A DNA stretch of 64,000 nucleotides, from contig JAWKHH010000003.1 in assembly GCA_041394945.1 (NCBI GenBank), forward strand, positions 310,001-374,000, given 5' to 3'. Both the position numbers and the translations under genes were made by a program. Shown piece after piece: positions 30,742 to 40,209 of the stretch; the stretch's first letter is position 1; each line of letters begins with the position of its first letter. The notes under the pieces were generated by a model that made no database searches, was not told where the DNA came from, and saw only the letters and a program-made list of their open reading frames with translations. Source of the stretch: Bryobacteraceae bacterium (GTDB lineage: Bacteria > Acidobacteriota > Terriglobia > Bryobacterales > Bryobacteraceae).

Positions 30742-33156
30742 CTACACCCCCGTCGGCTGGTCCAGCCACTCAGGACGCCGCAGCACTTCGCGAGGCCGGC
30801 TGCCGTCTGGCGGACCGATGATCCCGTCGGCGAACATCTTGTCCAGAATCCGCGCCGCACGGCCATACCCCAGCCGCAAACGCCGCTGTAGCGTCGAGGT
30901 CGACGCCTTCCCCACCTCGCACACCACACGCACGGCGTCCTCGTACATCGGGTCGCTGAAGTCGCTCAGATCGTCTTCGGTGTCGGAGCCTTCTTCCGGC
31001 GGCGCGATCAGGTAGCTCTGGTCATACTCGGGCCGCGCCTGCTCCCGCCAGCTCTTCGTCACATCGCCGATCTCACTCTCGGTGACGAACGGCGCGTGTA
31101 CGCGCACCAGCCGCGACGACCCCGGCGGCAGGAACAGCATGTCACCCTTGCCGAGCAGGTGCTCCGCCCCCATCACGTCCAGAATCGTGCGCGAGTCCAC
31201 CCGCGTCGCGACGCGGAAGCTCACCCGCGCCGGGAAGTTCGCCTTGATCAAACCGGTGATCACGTCGACGCTCGGCCGCTGCGTGGCCACCACGAGGTGC
31301 ATGCCCACCGCGCGCGCCATCTGCGCCAGCCTCGTGATCGACTCTTCCACGCCCTGCCGCTCGAGCATCATCAGATCGGCCAACTCGTCGATCACAATCA
31401 GGATGTACGGCAGCGGCTCCAACTCGCCGCGCGCCTCCTCCGGATCCTCGAAAAGGCTCATCGGCTTGCCCATCTGCAGCTTCACCTTGCGGTTGTACTG
31501 GTCGATGTTCCGGACGCCCTGCGACGCCAGCAGCTTGAGCCGCCGCTCCATCTCGAGCACGGCATTGCGAAGCGCGTTCGTCGCCTTGCGCGGATCCGTG
31601 ATCACCGGCGTCAGCAGGTGCGGGATGTCTTCATAGACGCCCATCTCCACCCTCTTCGGATCCACCAGGATCATCCGCACGTCATTCGGTGTCGCCTTGT
31701 ACAGCACCGACATGATCAGCGAGTTGAGCATCACGCTCTTGCCCGATCCGGTGGAACCGGCGATCAGCAGGTGCGGCATCGATTCGAGCGCCGCCACCTT
31801 GATCCGCCCGCTGATGTCCTTGCCCATCGCGATCGTCATCTTCGAGGGTGAGTTGCGAAACTCGTCCGACTCGAGGATCTGCCGCAGGCTGATCACCTCG
31901 CGCTTCGTGTTCGGCACCTCGATGCCCACCGTCGGCTTGCCTGGAATCCGCTCAATCAGGATCGACTCGGCCTGCAGGCCCAGGCACAGATCCTCGGTAA
32001 GCGTCGTCATCCGGCTGTACTTGATGCCCGCCTCGGGCTTGTACTCGAACGTCGTCACCACCGGACCCGGATTGATCTGCACAACCGTGCCGCGAACATT
32101 GAACTCCTCGAACTTGCCCTTGATCCGGACCGCGATGTCCTGCAGTTCCTGCCGGTCGCAAGCCAGCCGTTCGTCGGGTTCGTTCAACAAACTGGTCGCA
32201 GGAAGCCGGTAGTCGCGTTTCTTCGCCGCGGGCGCCGGCGGCGGCGTGGGCTCAGCCGTCGCGCCCACTTCCCACGGCGGATCGTCGACAGGCGCCGGCG
32301 GAACGTACTCCACCACCGGAGGCTCCGCCGCTTCGGGTTCCGGCTCTGGCGCGGCCGCCTCTTCGACCGGCGCCGCAGCCACCGGTTCGGCCGCTGCCTC
32401 GCGATCGTCGATCGTCCGGATCGGGATGCCATCGTATCCGTCGTAGACCGAAGTCCCCACTTCACTGCGCCGCCGCGAGATCGCCGGCTTCTCGAGCGCC
32501 GGCTCCGGCGCCGGGCGATCGTCCTCCTCCGCCGGACGGCGGTGCGCCTCAATCCATTCGCGCACCCGATGCCGGAGTTCGTCCGCAATCGAGCGCGGAC
32601 GCGCCAGCAGCGCACCCACGTGCTCCACTTCGAAGCTCGTCAGCAGGTACAGCGAGATCACGACAAACAGCGCCGACACCAGAATCGCGCCGGTCAGGTT
32701 TACGAGCGCCACCAGCCAGCCTGAAACCAGCATCCCGGTGAGCCCTCCCACCGGAACCCTGCCGTCGAACAGCCGCCATCCGGGAACCAACCCCATCACC
32801 GTGCTCCCCGCCAGGAACAGAAGCACCGCGCCGGCCACCCGCGCCCACTGTGTCTCGATCGGCGTCGAACGAAGCCAATGCCAGGCGAGCGCCAGCACCA
32901 GCACCGGGAACAGAAAGGCCACCATCCCAAACGACTGCAGCGTCAGATCGGCCAGATACGCGCCCACGGCGCCAACGATATTGCCCGACGGCGGAACACC
33001 CGCATTTGGGTTAATGCCGCTGATCGCTGTATTGATCGATTCGTCTTCGGGATGATAGGAGATCAGCGCCAGCGTGAGAAACAGCGCGCCGAATAGAAAC
33101 ACGAACCCCATCGCCTCGTTGAGGCGTTTCGAGGGGGATGGTCCCAATATGTTCAT
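30742..33156 (-). CDS. ftsK: DNA translocase FtsK/SpoIIIE
   Basis: The 804-residue protein has four or so N-terminal membrane helices, a Pro/Glu/Ala-rich linker (about residues 230-330), and a RecA-like motor. The Walker A is 'IAGSTGSGKSVMLNSLIMS', the Walker B 'YILIVIDELADLMM', and 'ATQRPSVDVITGLIKANFPA' follows. The C-terminal winged-helix gamma domain ('ASTSTLQRRLRLGYGRAARI') recognises KOPS-like sites. It pumps chromosomal DNA through the division septum. ATG 33156 overlaps the uppP stop (ATGA). Confidence 0.95.
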   Translation of the reverse strand: MNILGPSPSKRLNEAMGFVFLFGALFLTLALISYHPEDESINTAISGINPNAGVPPSGNIVGAVGAYLADLTLQSFGMVAFLFPVLVLALAWHWLRSTPIETQWARVAGAVLLFLAGSTVMGLVPGWRLFDGRVPVGGLTGMLVSGWLVALVNLTGAILVSALFVVISLYLLTSFEVEHVGALLARPRSIADELRHRVREWIEAHRRPAEEDDRPAPEPALEKPAISRRRSEVGTSVYDGYDGIPIRTIDDREAAAEPVAAAPVEEAAAPEPEPEAAEPPVVEYVPPAPVDDPPWEVGATAEPTPPPAPAAKKRDYRLPATSLLNEPDERLACDRQELQDIAVRIKGKFEEFNVRGTVVQINPGPVVTTFEYKPEAGIKYSRMTTLTEDLCLGLQAESILIERIPGKPTVGIEVPNTKREVISLRQILESDEFRNSPSKMTIAMGKDISGRIKVAALESMPHLLIAGSTGSGKSVMLNSLIMSVLYKATPNDVRMILVDPKRVEMGVYEDIPHLLTPVITDPRKATNALRNAVLEMERRLKLLASQGVRNIDQYNRKVKLQMGKPMSLFEDPEEARGELEPLPYILIVIDELADLMMLERQGVEESITRLAQMARAVGMHLVVATQRPSVDVITGLIKANFPARVSFRVATRVDSRTILDVMGAEHLLGKGDMLFLPPGSSRLVRVHAPFVTESEIGDVTKSWREQARPEYDQSYLIAPPEEGSDTEDDLSDFSDPMYEDAVRVVCEVGKASTSTLQRRLRLGYGRAARILDKMFADGIIGPPDGSRPREVLRRPEWLDQPTGV

Positions 33157-33980
33157 TCCGCCGGAAGGCGGAAAACAGCCAGAGCGAATATTATTATGCC
33201 AAAAACGATCCGGTAGATGACGAACGCCCGGAGCGAAGCCCGCCGCAGATAGTTCATCAGAAACCCGATCGCCGCCAAGCCGCTCACCGCGCTGAGAGCG
33301 ATCCCCACCGCGAACGGCGCCCGCATGTCGGGAGCGATCCCACCCGCCTTGTAGAGATCGTAGAACGACTTCGCGGCTGCCCCGGCCACCGCCGGCGTCG
33401 AAAGCAGAAAGGAAAACCGCGCCGCCGCGTGCCGGTCCAGGTTCCGCAGCAGCCCCGTCGAGATCGTGATGCCGCTGCGCGACGTGCCCGGTATCAGCGC
33501 CAGCGCCTGCGACAGGCCGATCGCCATCGCGTCGAAAAGTCCGATATGCTCCACGCCCTTCTGTTTTCGGCCCACGCGGTCCGCGAATTCCATCAGAATC
33601 GCCACGGCGATCATCATCGTCCCGATCACCCACGGCGAACGCAGCGCCGTCTCGGCGTAGTCCTTGAATTTCAGCCCGAGCACTCCCACCGGAACCGACG
33701 CCGCCGCCATCAGCCACAACAGGCTCCGGTTCCGCTTCAACTCCGGATCGTGCCCGATCGAAAGCCCGAATCCCTGCGCCAGCACCTGCACCCAATCCCG
33801 AAAAAAGTACACCACCACGGCCAGTAGCGTGCCGAAATGAAGAGCGATGTCGAAGTCCAATCCGGGGTCCTTCCATCCCAGCAGCCACGGCGCCAGCGCC
33901 AGATGCGCCGAGCTCGAAACCGGCAGAAACTCCGTGAGGCCCTGAATCAGGGCGAGAACGATCACCTGGAAAATAGACAT
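33153..33980 (-). CDS. uppP: Undecaprenyl-diphosphatase
   Basis: This 275-residue membrane protein carries both BacA/UppP signatures, 'LIQGLTEFLPVSSSAHL' and 'ALIPGTSRSGITISTGLLRN'. It dephosphorylates undecaprenyl diphosphate to recycle the lipid carrier for peptidoglycan and surface polysaccharide synthesis, and gives bacitracin resistance. ATG 33980 is chosen because the conserved helix begins there. Its stop overlaps the ftsK start, so the two are coupled. Confidence 0.95.
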   Translation of the reverse strand: MSIFQVIVLALIQGLTEFLPVSSSAHLALAPWLLGWKDPGLDFDIALHFGTLLAVVVYFFRDWVQVLAQGFGLSIGHDPELKRNRSLLWLMAAASVPVGVLGLKFKDYAETALRSPWVIGTMMIAVAILMEFADRVGRKQKGVEHIGLFDAMAIGLSQALALIPGTSRSGITISTGLLRNLDRHAAARFSFLLSTPAVAGAAAKSFYDLYKAGGIAPDMRAPFAVGIALSAVSGLAAIGFLMNYLRRASLRAFVIYRIVFGIIIFALAVFRLPAE

Positions 33981-34027
33981 AGTGTCAAGATGGAAAGATA
34001 AGTTCCCAGAGTAGCGCATCGACCTTC

Positions 34028-35455
34028 ATGTCCACTTTTCAAATTCGCAAGACCAAAATCGTGGCCACTCTCGGCCCCGCAACCGACGCTCCGGAATCGA
34101 TCTCCGCGCTGCTCGACGCCGGCGTCAACGTATTTCGTCTCAACGCATCCCACTCCAACCCCGATCAGCAGAAAGACCGCGTCGCCCGGATTCGCCAGGC
34201 GGCCCTTCAGGCAGGAGTCCGCACCGGAATCCTTCTCGACCTGCAGGGACCCAAGATCCGCCTTGGCACCTTTCCCGGCGGCCCGGTCTGTCTCGAACCG
34301 GGAAACCGTTTCACCATCTCGACCGAACCCGTGGAGGGCAACTCCACGCGGGCTTTCACCACGTACAAGAATCTCGCCCGCGACGTAAAGCCCGGCGACC
34401 GCATTCTGCTCAACGACGGCTCCGTGGAGCTGCGTACGCTCCGTACCGACGGCGTCTCCGCCGAATGCGAAATCGTGTCCGGCGGAATGATCTCGGACCG
34501 CAAGGGCATCAACCTCCCCGGCGTTTCCGTCTCCACCCCCGCGCTGACCCGCAAGGACCGCGAGGATCTGCTCGCCGGCCTCGAAGCCGGCGTCGACATG
34601 GTGGCGCTCTCTTTCGTCCGCAACCGCGATGACCTGCTTCGCCTCCGCCACTTCCTCGAGGAGCACGACTCCCAGATTCCCGTGATCGCCAAGATCGAGA
34701 AGCCCGAGGGCTGGGCGTCGCTCGAGGAGATCCTCGGCGAGGCCGACGGCGTCATGGTCGCCCGCGGCGATCTCGGCGTCGAAATGGCGCTCGAAAAGGT
34801 GCCGTTCATTCAGAAATCGATCATCCGCCGCGCCCGCGCCCGCGGACGCTTCGTCATTACCGCCACGCAGATGCTCGAATCGATGATCGACCACGCCACG
34901 CCGACCCGCGCCGAGGTCAGCGACATCGCCAACGCCATCCACGACGGCACCGACGCCGTCATGCTTTCCGCCGAAACCTCCACCGGGCGCTTCCCCATCG
35001 AATCCGTCCGCGTCATGGCGCGCGTCGCCACCGAAGCCGAAGCCACCATGCCTCCCGAGCGTTCGCCGGACCCCGACCCGAGCATCCCCGAGATCGTCAC
35101 TCACGTCGCGTGGCGCGCCGCGGTGCTCGCCGGAGCCTCGGCCCTGGTCGTGTTCACCACCTCCGGAGGCACGGCGCGCTCGATTGCCCGGTATCGTCCG
35201 TCGGTCCCGGTGTTCGCATTCACCCCCTCGGTGGCCGTCGCCCGGCAGTTGTCGGTGATTTACGGCGTGCGCGCTATTGAGGCGCCGGTGGTCCCCTCCA
35301 CCGACACCATGCTGCGCCAGATGGAGACCATGCTCATCGATCTCGGCTGGTCAAAGCCCGGCGACATCGTCGTGCTCGTCTCCGGCCAGCCCATCGGCCA
35401 CGAAGGCTCCACCGATATGATGAAGATCCATCGCCTCGGCGAAAACGACTCGTGA
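34028..35455 (+). CDS. pyk: Pyruvate kinase
   Basis: The 475-residue glycolytic enzyme has 'TKIVATLGPATDAPESI', 'FRLNASHSNPDQQ', 'VIAKIEKPEGWASLEEIL' (catalytic Lys), 'VARGDLGVEMALEKVPFIQK' and 'TATQMLESMIDHATPTRAE'. The C-terminal allosteric-site domain is complete. It converts PEP and ADP to pyruvate and ATP. It is divergent from uppP with a 47-base gap and converges directly on the gene at 35456-36988. Confidence 0.97.
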   Translation: MSTFQIRKTKIVATLGPATDAPESISALLDAGVNVFRLNASHSNPDQQKDRVARIRQAALQAGVRTGILLDLQGPKIRLGTFPGGPVCLEPGNRFTISTEPVEGNSTRAFTTYKNLARDVKPGDRILLNDGSVELRTLRTDGVSAECEIVSGGMISDRKGINLPGVSVSTPALTRKDREDLLAGLEAGVDMVALSFVRNRDDLLRLRHFLEEHDSQIPVIAKIEKPEGWASLEEILGEADGVMVARGDLGVEMALEKVPFIQKSIIRRARARGRFVITATQMLESMIDHATPTRAEVSDIANAIHDGTDAVMLSAETSTGRFPIESVRVMARVATEAEATMPPERSPDPDPSIPEIVTHVAWRAAVLAGASALVVFTTSGGTARSIARYRPSVPVFAFTPSVAVARQLSVIYGVRAIEAPVVPSTDTMLRQMETMLIDLGWSKPGDIVVLVSGQPIGHEGSTDMMKIHRLGENDS

Positions 35456-36988
35456 TCAATCCGGGATCGAGATGTTCTCGCCGTCCCAGCCCGAACGCTC
35501 GAACGTCCGCCCGCGCCACTCGTAGATGATCACCAGCCGCTTGCGCTCGTCCGGCGAAGGATTGGCGTCGAGCGTGCTCGGATCCACGCGTACGTAGAGC
35601 CGGTCCCCGCGCATGAACTCACGCATCTTCTCGCGGACATCGGCCACGCGCGTGTCGGAGCCGTACCGCGCGTAGAAGATCCGCAACCCGCCGGCGCGCC
35701 CGATCGGCTCGCGCTGCGGACCCCGGTCAAGCCATGCCGCCGACGGCGCCGACGTCGGGCGGTCCGTATTCGGCGTCGGCACCGAGGACTGAGTGGAATC
35801 GCCGGCCGGCGGGTCCGGCGCGTCCGCCGGCACGCGGACCGTCTGGAAGTCCGACGCCGACACTTCGTACTCCTGGCCGTCCTGCTGATAGCGCACGCGC
35901 AACTGCTTGCCTACCCCGGGCGCCGGATCCTGCCCGAGCACATCCAGGTTCACCGGTACCACCAGTTGATTGTCGCGGACACGTCCCTGCACCAGTCCCG
36001 TGACATCGCGCCACGACCCGCCCGCGCCGTAGACGGCCGACAACACCCGGATGGGGCCGGACGGAGCCTGCGGAATCCGCAGCGTCTGCAGATCGCCCGC
36101 TGCGCTCTCCCGCTCGCGCCCATCCACCGAATACCGCACCCGCAACTGTTTCGGGACGCCCGGAGCAGGATCGCCACCGAGGACGTCCACCGTCACCGGA
36201 ATCTCGGCGCTGCCGCCTGACACCCGGCTCTGCACCACCGCCGTGACATCGCGCCAGCGGTTGTCCACGCCATACACGGCCGACAGAATCCGCAGGTTCG
36301 ACGCCGCCGGCGCGGCAGGCGTCGAAGCGGCCGGCAGCGAAGAAGCGGGGGCCGCCGCGATCAGTTTGGCGCCGGATGCCGGCAGATTCATGGTCTGGCC
36401 TTCTTTGACGCTCGTCTGATAAGTTCGCCCGTTGATCTCGTAGGCCACCGCGAGCGTCTTGTCCTTACCCACCGCCGGATCGCCGCCGAGCGTTTCGTTG
36501 GTGGCTTTGAAGGAGGCCCGGTCGCCCCGCACCTGCGCCTGGACCTGGTTGCGGACATCCGCCACCCGGTCCCGCCAGCCGTATTGCGCCGAGACGATCC
36601 GTAGCGCCGCCGTTACTGGCGCGGCCGTCACCGGAGCCGCCGGTGTCGACGGCGCAGCCGACGTCCCTCCCCCGAACAGACTCCCGATCGAGAACCCGCT
36701 CGATGGCGGCAACTGCAACGTCTCCCCGTCGCGAACCGACACCGTGTTCTCCTCCCCCTGGTGCCGGTACCGCACCTCGAGCGTCTTCTGGATTCCCGGC
36801 AGCGGATCCGTGGCCAGCGCCCCGGACCCAGCCGTCACCGACAATGCATTGTTCTGCACCAGCGATCGGACGCGCTGTGTCACGTCCGCCCACGTGTTGC
36901 CCTGCCCATAGCGGGCATTGAGGATGTCCAGTTGTTGCGCGCTCAGCGGAGCGAGAAAAAGGGGTAGTGAAAGCAGGAGTGATCGCAT
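35456..36988 (-). CDS. Secreted protein with five tandem DNAJC11-C-like (DUF3395-like) modules
   Basis: The 510-residue protein starts with a signal peptide 'MRSLLLSLPLFLAPLSAQQL'. Five repeats of about 75 residues lie at roughly 20-94, 129-203, 232-306, 313-387 and 435-509. Each has the pattern aromatic-YG, then 'DVT..V' or 'DVR..', then 'DP.PG..K.L.V.Y', then a final strand ending in 'LP' or 'IP'. This matches my memory of the DNAJC11 C-terminal domain, known mainly from eukaryotes and some bacteria. Pro/Ala/Ser-rich linkers separate some repeats. It is probably extracellular or periplasmic and structural or ligand-binding; no enzymatic residues are seen. Confidence 0.75.
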   Translation of the reverse strand: MRSLLLSLPLFLAPLSAQQLDILNARYGQGNTWADVTQRVRSLVQNNALSVTAGSGALATDPLPGIQKTLEVRYRHQGEENTVSVRDGETLQLPPSSGFSIGSLFGGGTSAAPSTPAAPVTAAPVTAALRIVSAQYGWRDRVADVRNQVQAQVRGDRASFKATNETLGGDPAVGKDKTLAVAYEINGRTYQTSVKEGQTMNLPASGAKLIAAAPASSLPAASTPAAPAASNLRILSAVYGVDNRWRDVTAVVQSRVSGGSAEIPVTVDVLGGDPAPGVPKQLRVRYSVDGRERESAAGDLQTLRIPQAPSGPIRVLSAVYGAGGSWRDVTGLVQGRVRDNQLVVPVNLDVLGQDPAPGVGKQLRVRYQQDGQEYEVSASDFQTVRVPADAPDPPAGDSTQSSVPTPNTDRPTSAPSAAWLDRGPQREPIGRAGGLRIFYARYGSDTRVADVREKMREFMRGDRLYVRVDPSTLDANPSPDERKRLVIIYEWRGRTFERSGWDGENISIPD

Positions 36989-37083
36989 GAAGTGGTCCTC
37001 AATCGCGCATGAGCCGCTCCGGCGCGGCTTGCGCTTAGTTTCTCAAAGCAAGTGTACCGCGCAGGACCCGCGCGTCCCGGCGC

Positions 37084-38388
37084 CTACACCTTTTGGGGGA
37101 CTACGTACGGCGCCCGGTAATTCCGGGTAAGCATCCGGTTCGCTTCGTCGTCGCTGCGGAAGCGCTGCGCACCGGGGTCGATCTCCAGCTTCCGGCCCAG
37201 CCGGTAGGAAATGTTCGCCAGATGGCAGAACGCCGCCGAAAGCGCCCCCACCGCGACATCGCAATTGAGGTCGGTGTGCTTCCGGCTCTTGAGCGCGGTG
37301 AGGAAGTTCGCGATGTGAGCGTTGGTGTCGACGCCGCGCGCCGCCGGCTCCTCCATCGCGAGCTTCATTTCTTCGCCCTTGTACAGCCGGAATCCGGTGT
37401 GGTCAATCGACAGCGCACCGTCGGACCCGAAGAACGTGTCGCCCACCGTATTCGCGCCGCGCCGTTCCAACCCGCCATCGGCCGGCGTCAGCAGCCCGCG
37501 GACCTCGAAGTGCATCTGCGTCCCGTCGCCGAAATCAAACTGAGCGATCTGCGTGTTCGGCGTCTCCTGATCGTCGTCGTAGACGAGCTTGCCGCCCGTC
37601 GAAACGACGCTCTTCGGGAACGAGGTCTTGCCCAGGCCCCACAGCGCGACGTCCATTTCATGAACACCCTGGTTGCCGATATCTCCGTTGCCGGTGTCCC
37701 AAAACCAGTGCCAGTTGTACCGGAAGCGTAGTTCGTTGAACGGGCGCAATGGCGCCGGCCCGAGGAACCGTTCCCAATCGAGCCCGGCCGGCGTGGCCAT
37801 ATCCGGCTTGTGTCCGATCGACTTCCGGCGCTTGTAGCAGTACCCCTTGGCCATGTAGACCTTGCCGATCGCCCCGTCGCGCAGCATTTGCATCGCCTTC
37901 TGCTTGTGCGGGATCGACCGCGATTGCTGCCCCACCTGGACGATCTTGTTGTACTTGCGCGCCGCCGCTGTGAGTTGCTGCCCCTCGAAAATGTTATGGC
38001 TCACCGGCTTCTCGACGTAAACGTCCTTGCCCGCCTGCACTGCCCACAACGCCGCGAGCACATGCCAGTGATTCGGAGTCGCGATCGACACCGCATCCAC
38101 GCTCTTGTCGGCGAAGGCCTCGCGCATGTCCGAGTAAGCCTTGGGCTCGTAGTTTTGTTCGCGCTTGACGAACGCCACGGCCCGCTCCTGCGCCGCCTGG
38201 TTGACGTCGACGATCGCGGCCACGTGAAACCCCGCGTTCTTCACGTATTCCTGAAGATGATTGGTCCCGCGTCCGCCCAGGCCGACAATCGCCACGTTGA
38301 CCTTGTCGTTTGCGCCCCGGACCCGCATCTGGGATGCGGCCGCCAAGGCGGCGCCTCGTAAAAGATCGCGTCTGCTGGTTTCGTTCAT
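37084..38388 (-). CDS. Tat-exported Gfo/Idh/MocA-family oxidoreductase
   Basis: The 434-residue protein has a Tat leader 'MNETSRRDLLRGAALAAASQ'. A Rossmann NAD(P) site 'VNVAIVGLGGRGTNHL' follows, then the family's 'EKPVSHNIFEGQQL' (catalytic-region Lys) and the conserved 'WFWDTGNGDIGNQGVHEMDV'. Such proteins oxidise or epimerise sugars, and exported forms with tightly bound cofactor are abundant in this phylum. GAGGAGG lies close upstream of the ATG. The substrate is unknown. Confidence 0.85.
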   Translation of the reverse strand: MNETSRRDLLRGAALAAASQMRVRGANDKVNVAIVGLGGRGTNHLQEYVKNAGFHVAAIVDVNQAAQERAVAFVKREQNYEPKAYSDMREAFADKSVDAVSIATPNHWHVLAALWAVQAGKDVYVEKPVSHNIFEGQQLTAAARKYNKIVQVGQQSRSIPHKQKAMQMLRDGAIGKVYMAKGYCYKRRKSIGHKPDMATPAGLDWERFLGPAPLRPFNELRFRYNWHWFWDTGNGDIGNQGVHEMDVALWGLGKTSFPKSVVSTGGKLVYDDDQETPNTQIAQFDFGDGTQMHFEVRGLLTPADGGLERRGANTVGDTFFGSDGALSIDHTGFRLYKGEEMKLAMEEPAARGVDTNAHIANFLTALKSRKHTDLNCDVAVGALSAAFCHLANISYRLGRKLEIDPGAQRFRSDDEANRMLTRNYRAPYVVPQKV

Positions 38389-38443
38389 CGAAGGAACCTC
38401 CTCGCCCGAAACCAGTATCCTACCATCGCGCCCGGCCGCCGCG

Positions 38444-40129
38444 TTATTTCACGTTGATCGTCACCGGATCCGGACTCCCAATCCCGTTCACCAGCACCTT
38501 GAGCGACGTCTCTTTGCTCCCTTTGATCTGCGGCACACGAGCGTTGATCTGCATGATTGAGGTCGCAAGCCCCACCACCCCGCCCGAGTAGAGCACTTCG
38601 GAATCGGATCCGCCGATATGCACGGCCACCGACGGACTCGGCCCGGAGGCCGGGGTCGTGACAATCTGGCCATCCACGCTCAGGGGATTCGTCACTCCCT
38701 CCCCGGTCGCGAAGAACACGATGATCGATCCCACCTGCGCCGGCGCACGCTCACTGTTGAGCGTGTACTCCCCGCTGCCGACGTCGTAGTTGAAAGCCAC
38801 GGCCTGCCCGGTCCCGGTGCCCGCGGCGGTAAAGATCGCCGGCGATGCGGCCGCCACCGTCACCGGCATCGGAGCCGTTTGCGCTGATTTGTACTCCACC
38901 ACCACCGGCGTCGACGTCTGCCCGGACACACCGTACGGAGTCAGCGCCGCCACCTGCGTGGCGGACGTATAGATGATCGGCGCGGCGATTCCGTTGATGA
39001 GCACGCGAGTCCCGGAGAGCGTAGTCGCAATCGCAGTGTTCGCCGCCGGCGGCGCGAAAGTCGTCAGCGCATCCGGCCCAAGCCCCGTTCCGAACAGGAC
39101 GATCATTTCGCCCGGCGCCACCGCACCCGACTTGAAGGAAGCCGCGTTCACCACGGAGGCAAGCGTCGGCGTCGAAGACAGCACGGTAAAGGTCCGGTCC
39201 CCGCTATCGCCGCCTCCAGTCCCCGGATTCCGCGCGATCACCGCGATCGGCCCGGGCACTTTCAGCAGGTTCCCCGGCAGCAACGCCGTCACCACGTTCG
39301 GTCCGGCGAAGGTCGTCGCCAGGTCGATCCCGCCCGCGCGCACCACCGTATCGGTGGCGAAATTGGTCCCCGTTACCGTCATGATCGTGTCCGGCGCACC
39401 CTGCGTGATGCGATACGGCCACAGGCTCGTGAGCGTCGGCACCCCAGCCTGCACGGTCAGCGTCACTTTGATCGTCACCGACTTGTTGGCCGCCGCCGGC
39501 GCCGCCACCGTGATTGTCCCGCTGTAGTTGCCCGGCGCGAGTCCCACGGGACTGTAGCTCACCGTCAGGTTGGTTGGGAACGCCGGGAACACCGCGCCGC
39601 TGCCCGGCGTCACACTCAACCACGATCCGCCCGCCGCCTTCGCCGTGAACGGCAGCAGTCCGTCGGACGTCACCAACCCGATCGTCGCCGCGCTCGGCAA
39701 TGCCTGGCCCCGCACGTATGTCGCCTCGAGCGTGGCGGGAGACGCCGCCAGGCTCGACGGCGGCGATTTCACTGTCAGCGTAACCGGGATCGTAGTCGTT
39801 TCGCCGCCGCTCGTGATCGCGATCGTCCCCGTATAGGTGCCCAAGGTGAGCGTGGTCGGATTCACCGCCGCCTTCACCGAACCCGGAAGCACCCCCGACT
39901 CTGGACTCACGGTGATCCACAGGCCGCCCGACCGCGTAGCCGTAAACGCGGCCCCCGCCGTCCCCGCGATGGTAATCGCCTGCGCCGCCGGGAACTTCGC
40001 GTCGCCGATCGTATACGTGAAGGTCAGCGTTGCCGGCTTGACCTTGAGGGTTGCGGTCGTTTGCGCTGCGGCCGGCGCCACCGACATCACAGCCGCTGCG
40101 ATCCAAATACCATGGGACGAGTACGACAT
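38444..40129 (-). CDS. Large secreted BACON-like/IPT-like protein with Solibacter-type C-terminal module
   Basis: The 561-residue product has a signal peptide ending near 'SVAPAAAQT'. Two BACON-like beta repeats follow ('LTFTYTIGDAKFPAAQAITI', 'WLSVTPGSGAVFPAFPTN'), then an IPT/TIG-like segment ('LTSLWPYRITQGAPDTIMTV'). The C-terminal TIGR03437 region is 'VVNAASFKSGAVAPGEMIVL' with 'LFGTGLGPDALTTF', ending 'QINARVPQIKG'. It is probably an adhesive or carbohydrate-binding surface protein. Upstream in-frame codons to 40345 lack signal-peptide character, so ATG 40129 is preferred. Confidence 0.8.
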   Translation of the reverse strand: MSYSSHGIWIAAAVMSVAPAAAQTTATLKVKPATLTFTYTIGDAKFPAAQAITIAGTAGAAFTATRSGGLWITVSPESGVLPGSVKAAVNPTTLTLGTYTGTIAITSGGETTTIPVTLTVKSPPSSLAASPATLEATYVRGQALPSAATIGLVTSDGLLPFTAKAAGGSWLSVTPGSGAVFPAFPTNLTVSYSPVGLAPGNYSGTITVAAPAAANKSVTIKVTLTVQAGVPTLTSLWPYRITQGAPDTIMTVTGTNFATDTVVRAGGIDLATTFAGPNVVTALLPGNLLKVPGPIAVIARNPGTGGGDSGDRTFTVLSSTPTLASVVNAASFKSGAVAPGEMIVLFGTGLGPDALTTFAPPAANTAIATTLSGTRVLINGIAAPIIYTSATQVAALTPYGVSGQTSTPVVVEYKSAQTAPMPVTVAAASPAIFTAAGTGTGQAVAFNYDVGSGEYTLNSERAPAQVGSIIVFFATGEGVTNPLSVDGQIVTTPASGPSPSVAVHIGGSDSEVLYSGGVVGLATSIMQINARVPQIKGSKETSLKVLVNGIGSPDPVTINVK

Positions 40130-40209
40130 CACTCCGTCGATCGGGTCGCGGAAGCCGTTCCGTAACGGAATACGGATCAATCGCGGGGTCAACCCCACCG
40201 TCCGCCCTA

